NCBI GenBank assembly: GCA_003247575.1
Contig: QJZC01000044.1
Location: 1-64,000 of the forward strand
Length of the DNA stretch: 64,000 bases
DNA from: Pseudomonadota bacterium
Lineage (GTDB): Bacteria > Myxococcota_A > UBA9160 > SZUA-336
Direction of reading: 5' to 3'
Of this stretch, positions 63,554-64,000 are shown one piece after another. Below the pieces are notes generated by a model. The model made no database searches. It was not told the origin of the DNA and saw nothing but the letters and a program-made list of their open reading frames with translations. A program made the position numbers and the translations under genes. The first letter of the stretch is position 1. Every line of letters begins with the position of its first letter.

Positions 63554-64000
63554 CTATTCGCCACGCTCGAGCAGCCGGGGAAGAATCTCCTCGGAGACCT
63601 CTGCGAGGAGCTTCCGAAGTCCAGCGGGGTCTTCCAATGAGAGCGCGTCCGGTTGCTCCCGGTAAGCGGGTGGAAGCTTCTCTACGAGGGGCGCCAGGCT
63701 GGCGAGGATCTCTCGCCGAAGCTCGACATCTTCGGCTGCGCTCCCGATGGCGGCCATCAGTCTCGCTGTCGGATGGTCCGCAGACATCACGGACCGCGTG
63801 GACCGCGGCCGCTCGACATCGAGCAGGATCTTCTCGACCCAGATCGAACTGCCGGTGCCGAGGGCCAGAGCGCGGAGCTCCTGCTCCAGATGGCTGCGTT
63901 GCCGCAACAATTCGTCATGGGCGGGGCTCGTGCCGTAGACCCGAATTCGCGCAGCGAGCAGGCGATCCTCGTTGCGCGTCGCACCGTCTGCGAGAGCGGT
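63554..64000 (-). CDS. C-terminal part of a probable YhaO/SbcD-like metallophosphoesterase (partial)
   Basis: The last 148 residues of a gene that continues beyond the right edge. The segment ARIRVYGTSPAHDELLRQ, the GSSIWVEKILLDVERP strand and the acidic C-terminus ending LLAEVSEEILPRLLERG resemble the C-terminal domain of YhaO-type DNA repair nucleases, which cap the phosphoesterase core. The catalytic core itself is outside the window, so this is a moderate-confidence assignment. If right, it is the natural partner of the YhaN-like ATPase at 57149-60643. Confidence 0.5.
   Translation of the reverse strand, partial: TALADGATRNEDRLLAARIRVYGTSPAHDELLRQRSHLEQELRALALGTGSSIWVEKILLDVERPRSTRSVMSADHPTARLMAAIGSAAEDVELRREILASLAPLVEKLPPAYREQPDALSLEDPAGLRKLLAEVSEEILPRLLERGE

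Overview
The window is GC-rich, gene-dense bacterial chromosome. I see no phage, transposase, CRISPR array, rRNA or tRNA. The combination of a six-gene alternative complex III (ACIII) operon, a giant kinase/ATPase/histidine-kinase protein, HDOD and CheX/MotAB genes, a very large single-chain acyl-CoA carboxylase and many GTG/TTG starts suggests an aerobic, respiring Gram-negative of the deltaproteobacterial/myxobacterial type. This placement is inferred from gene content only.

Layout. 1-5.6 kb: DUF4202 protein, enoyl-CoA hydratase, sulfite reductase and pyruvate kinase, all on the minus strand. 5.8-11.5 kb: class I aldolase and RpiB (divergent from pyruvate kinase), EVE-domain protein, MDR oxidoreductase, PmtA-like methyltransferase and an HDOD protein. 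11.7-19.0 kb: actABCDEF, encoding ACIII, a quinol:cytochrome c oxidoreductase; no terminal oxidase follows. 20.0-25.0 kb: a 1697-residue biotin carboxylase-BCCP-carboxyltransferase fusion. 25-30 kb: di-heme oxidoreductase, GNAT acetyltransferase, two uncharacterised exported proteins (one at 19.1 kb), HisI, a lipoprotein-like cytochrome c and a PuuD-type membrane protein. 30-34 kb: a GH36-fold protein lacking its nucleophile, coupled to a Cys-rich mini-protein, then pyrE. 34-39 kb: a SUKH-like protein and a stator/chemotaxis cluster (CheX-pseudoreceiver, CheY, MotB, MotA, CheX). 39-44 kb: DUF309 protein, CcmH, aconitase and BolA. 44.5-53.6 kb: a 2046-residue hybrid kinase and a 904-residue flavin/double cNMP-binding/four-FeS fusion. 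53.7-64 kb: thioredoxin, KhtTU-type K+/H+ antiporter, histidine kinase, a YhaN-like SMC-type ATPase, GFA protein, SoxR with its operator and a VOC protein, an HSL-family esterase, and the C-terminus of a probable YhaO-type nuclease.

How the genes work together. Aldolase, pyruvate kinase, RpiB and aconitase are central carbon enzymes. ActABCDEF, CcmH and several c-type cytochromes point to a cytochrome c-based aerobic chain. SoxR, the VOC protein and the thioredoxin are redox-stress functions. The most unusual items are the flavin-cNMP-ferredoxin fusion, the probably inactive GH36 protein with its Cys-rich partner, the interrupted yhaO/yhaN pair, and an apparently split PuuD (membrane part and cytochrome part as separate convergent genes).
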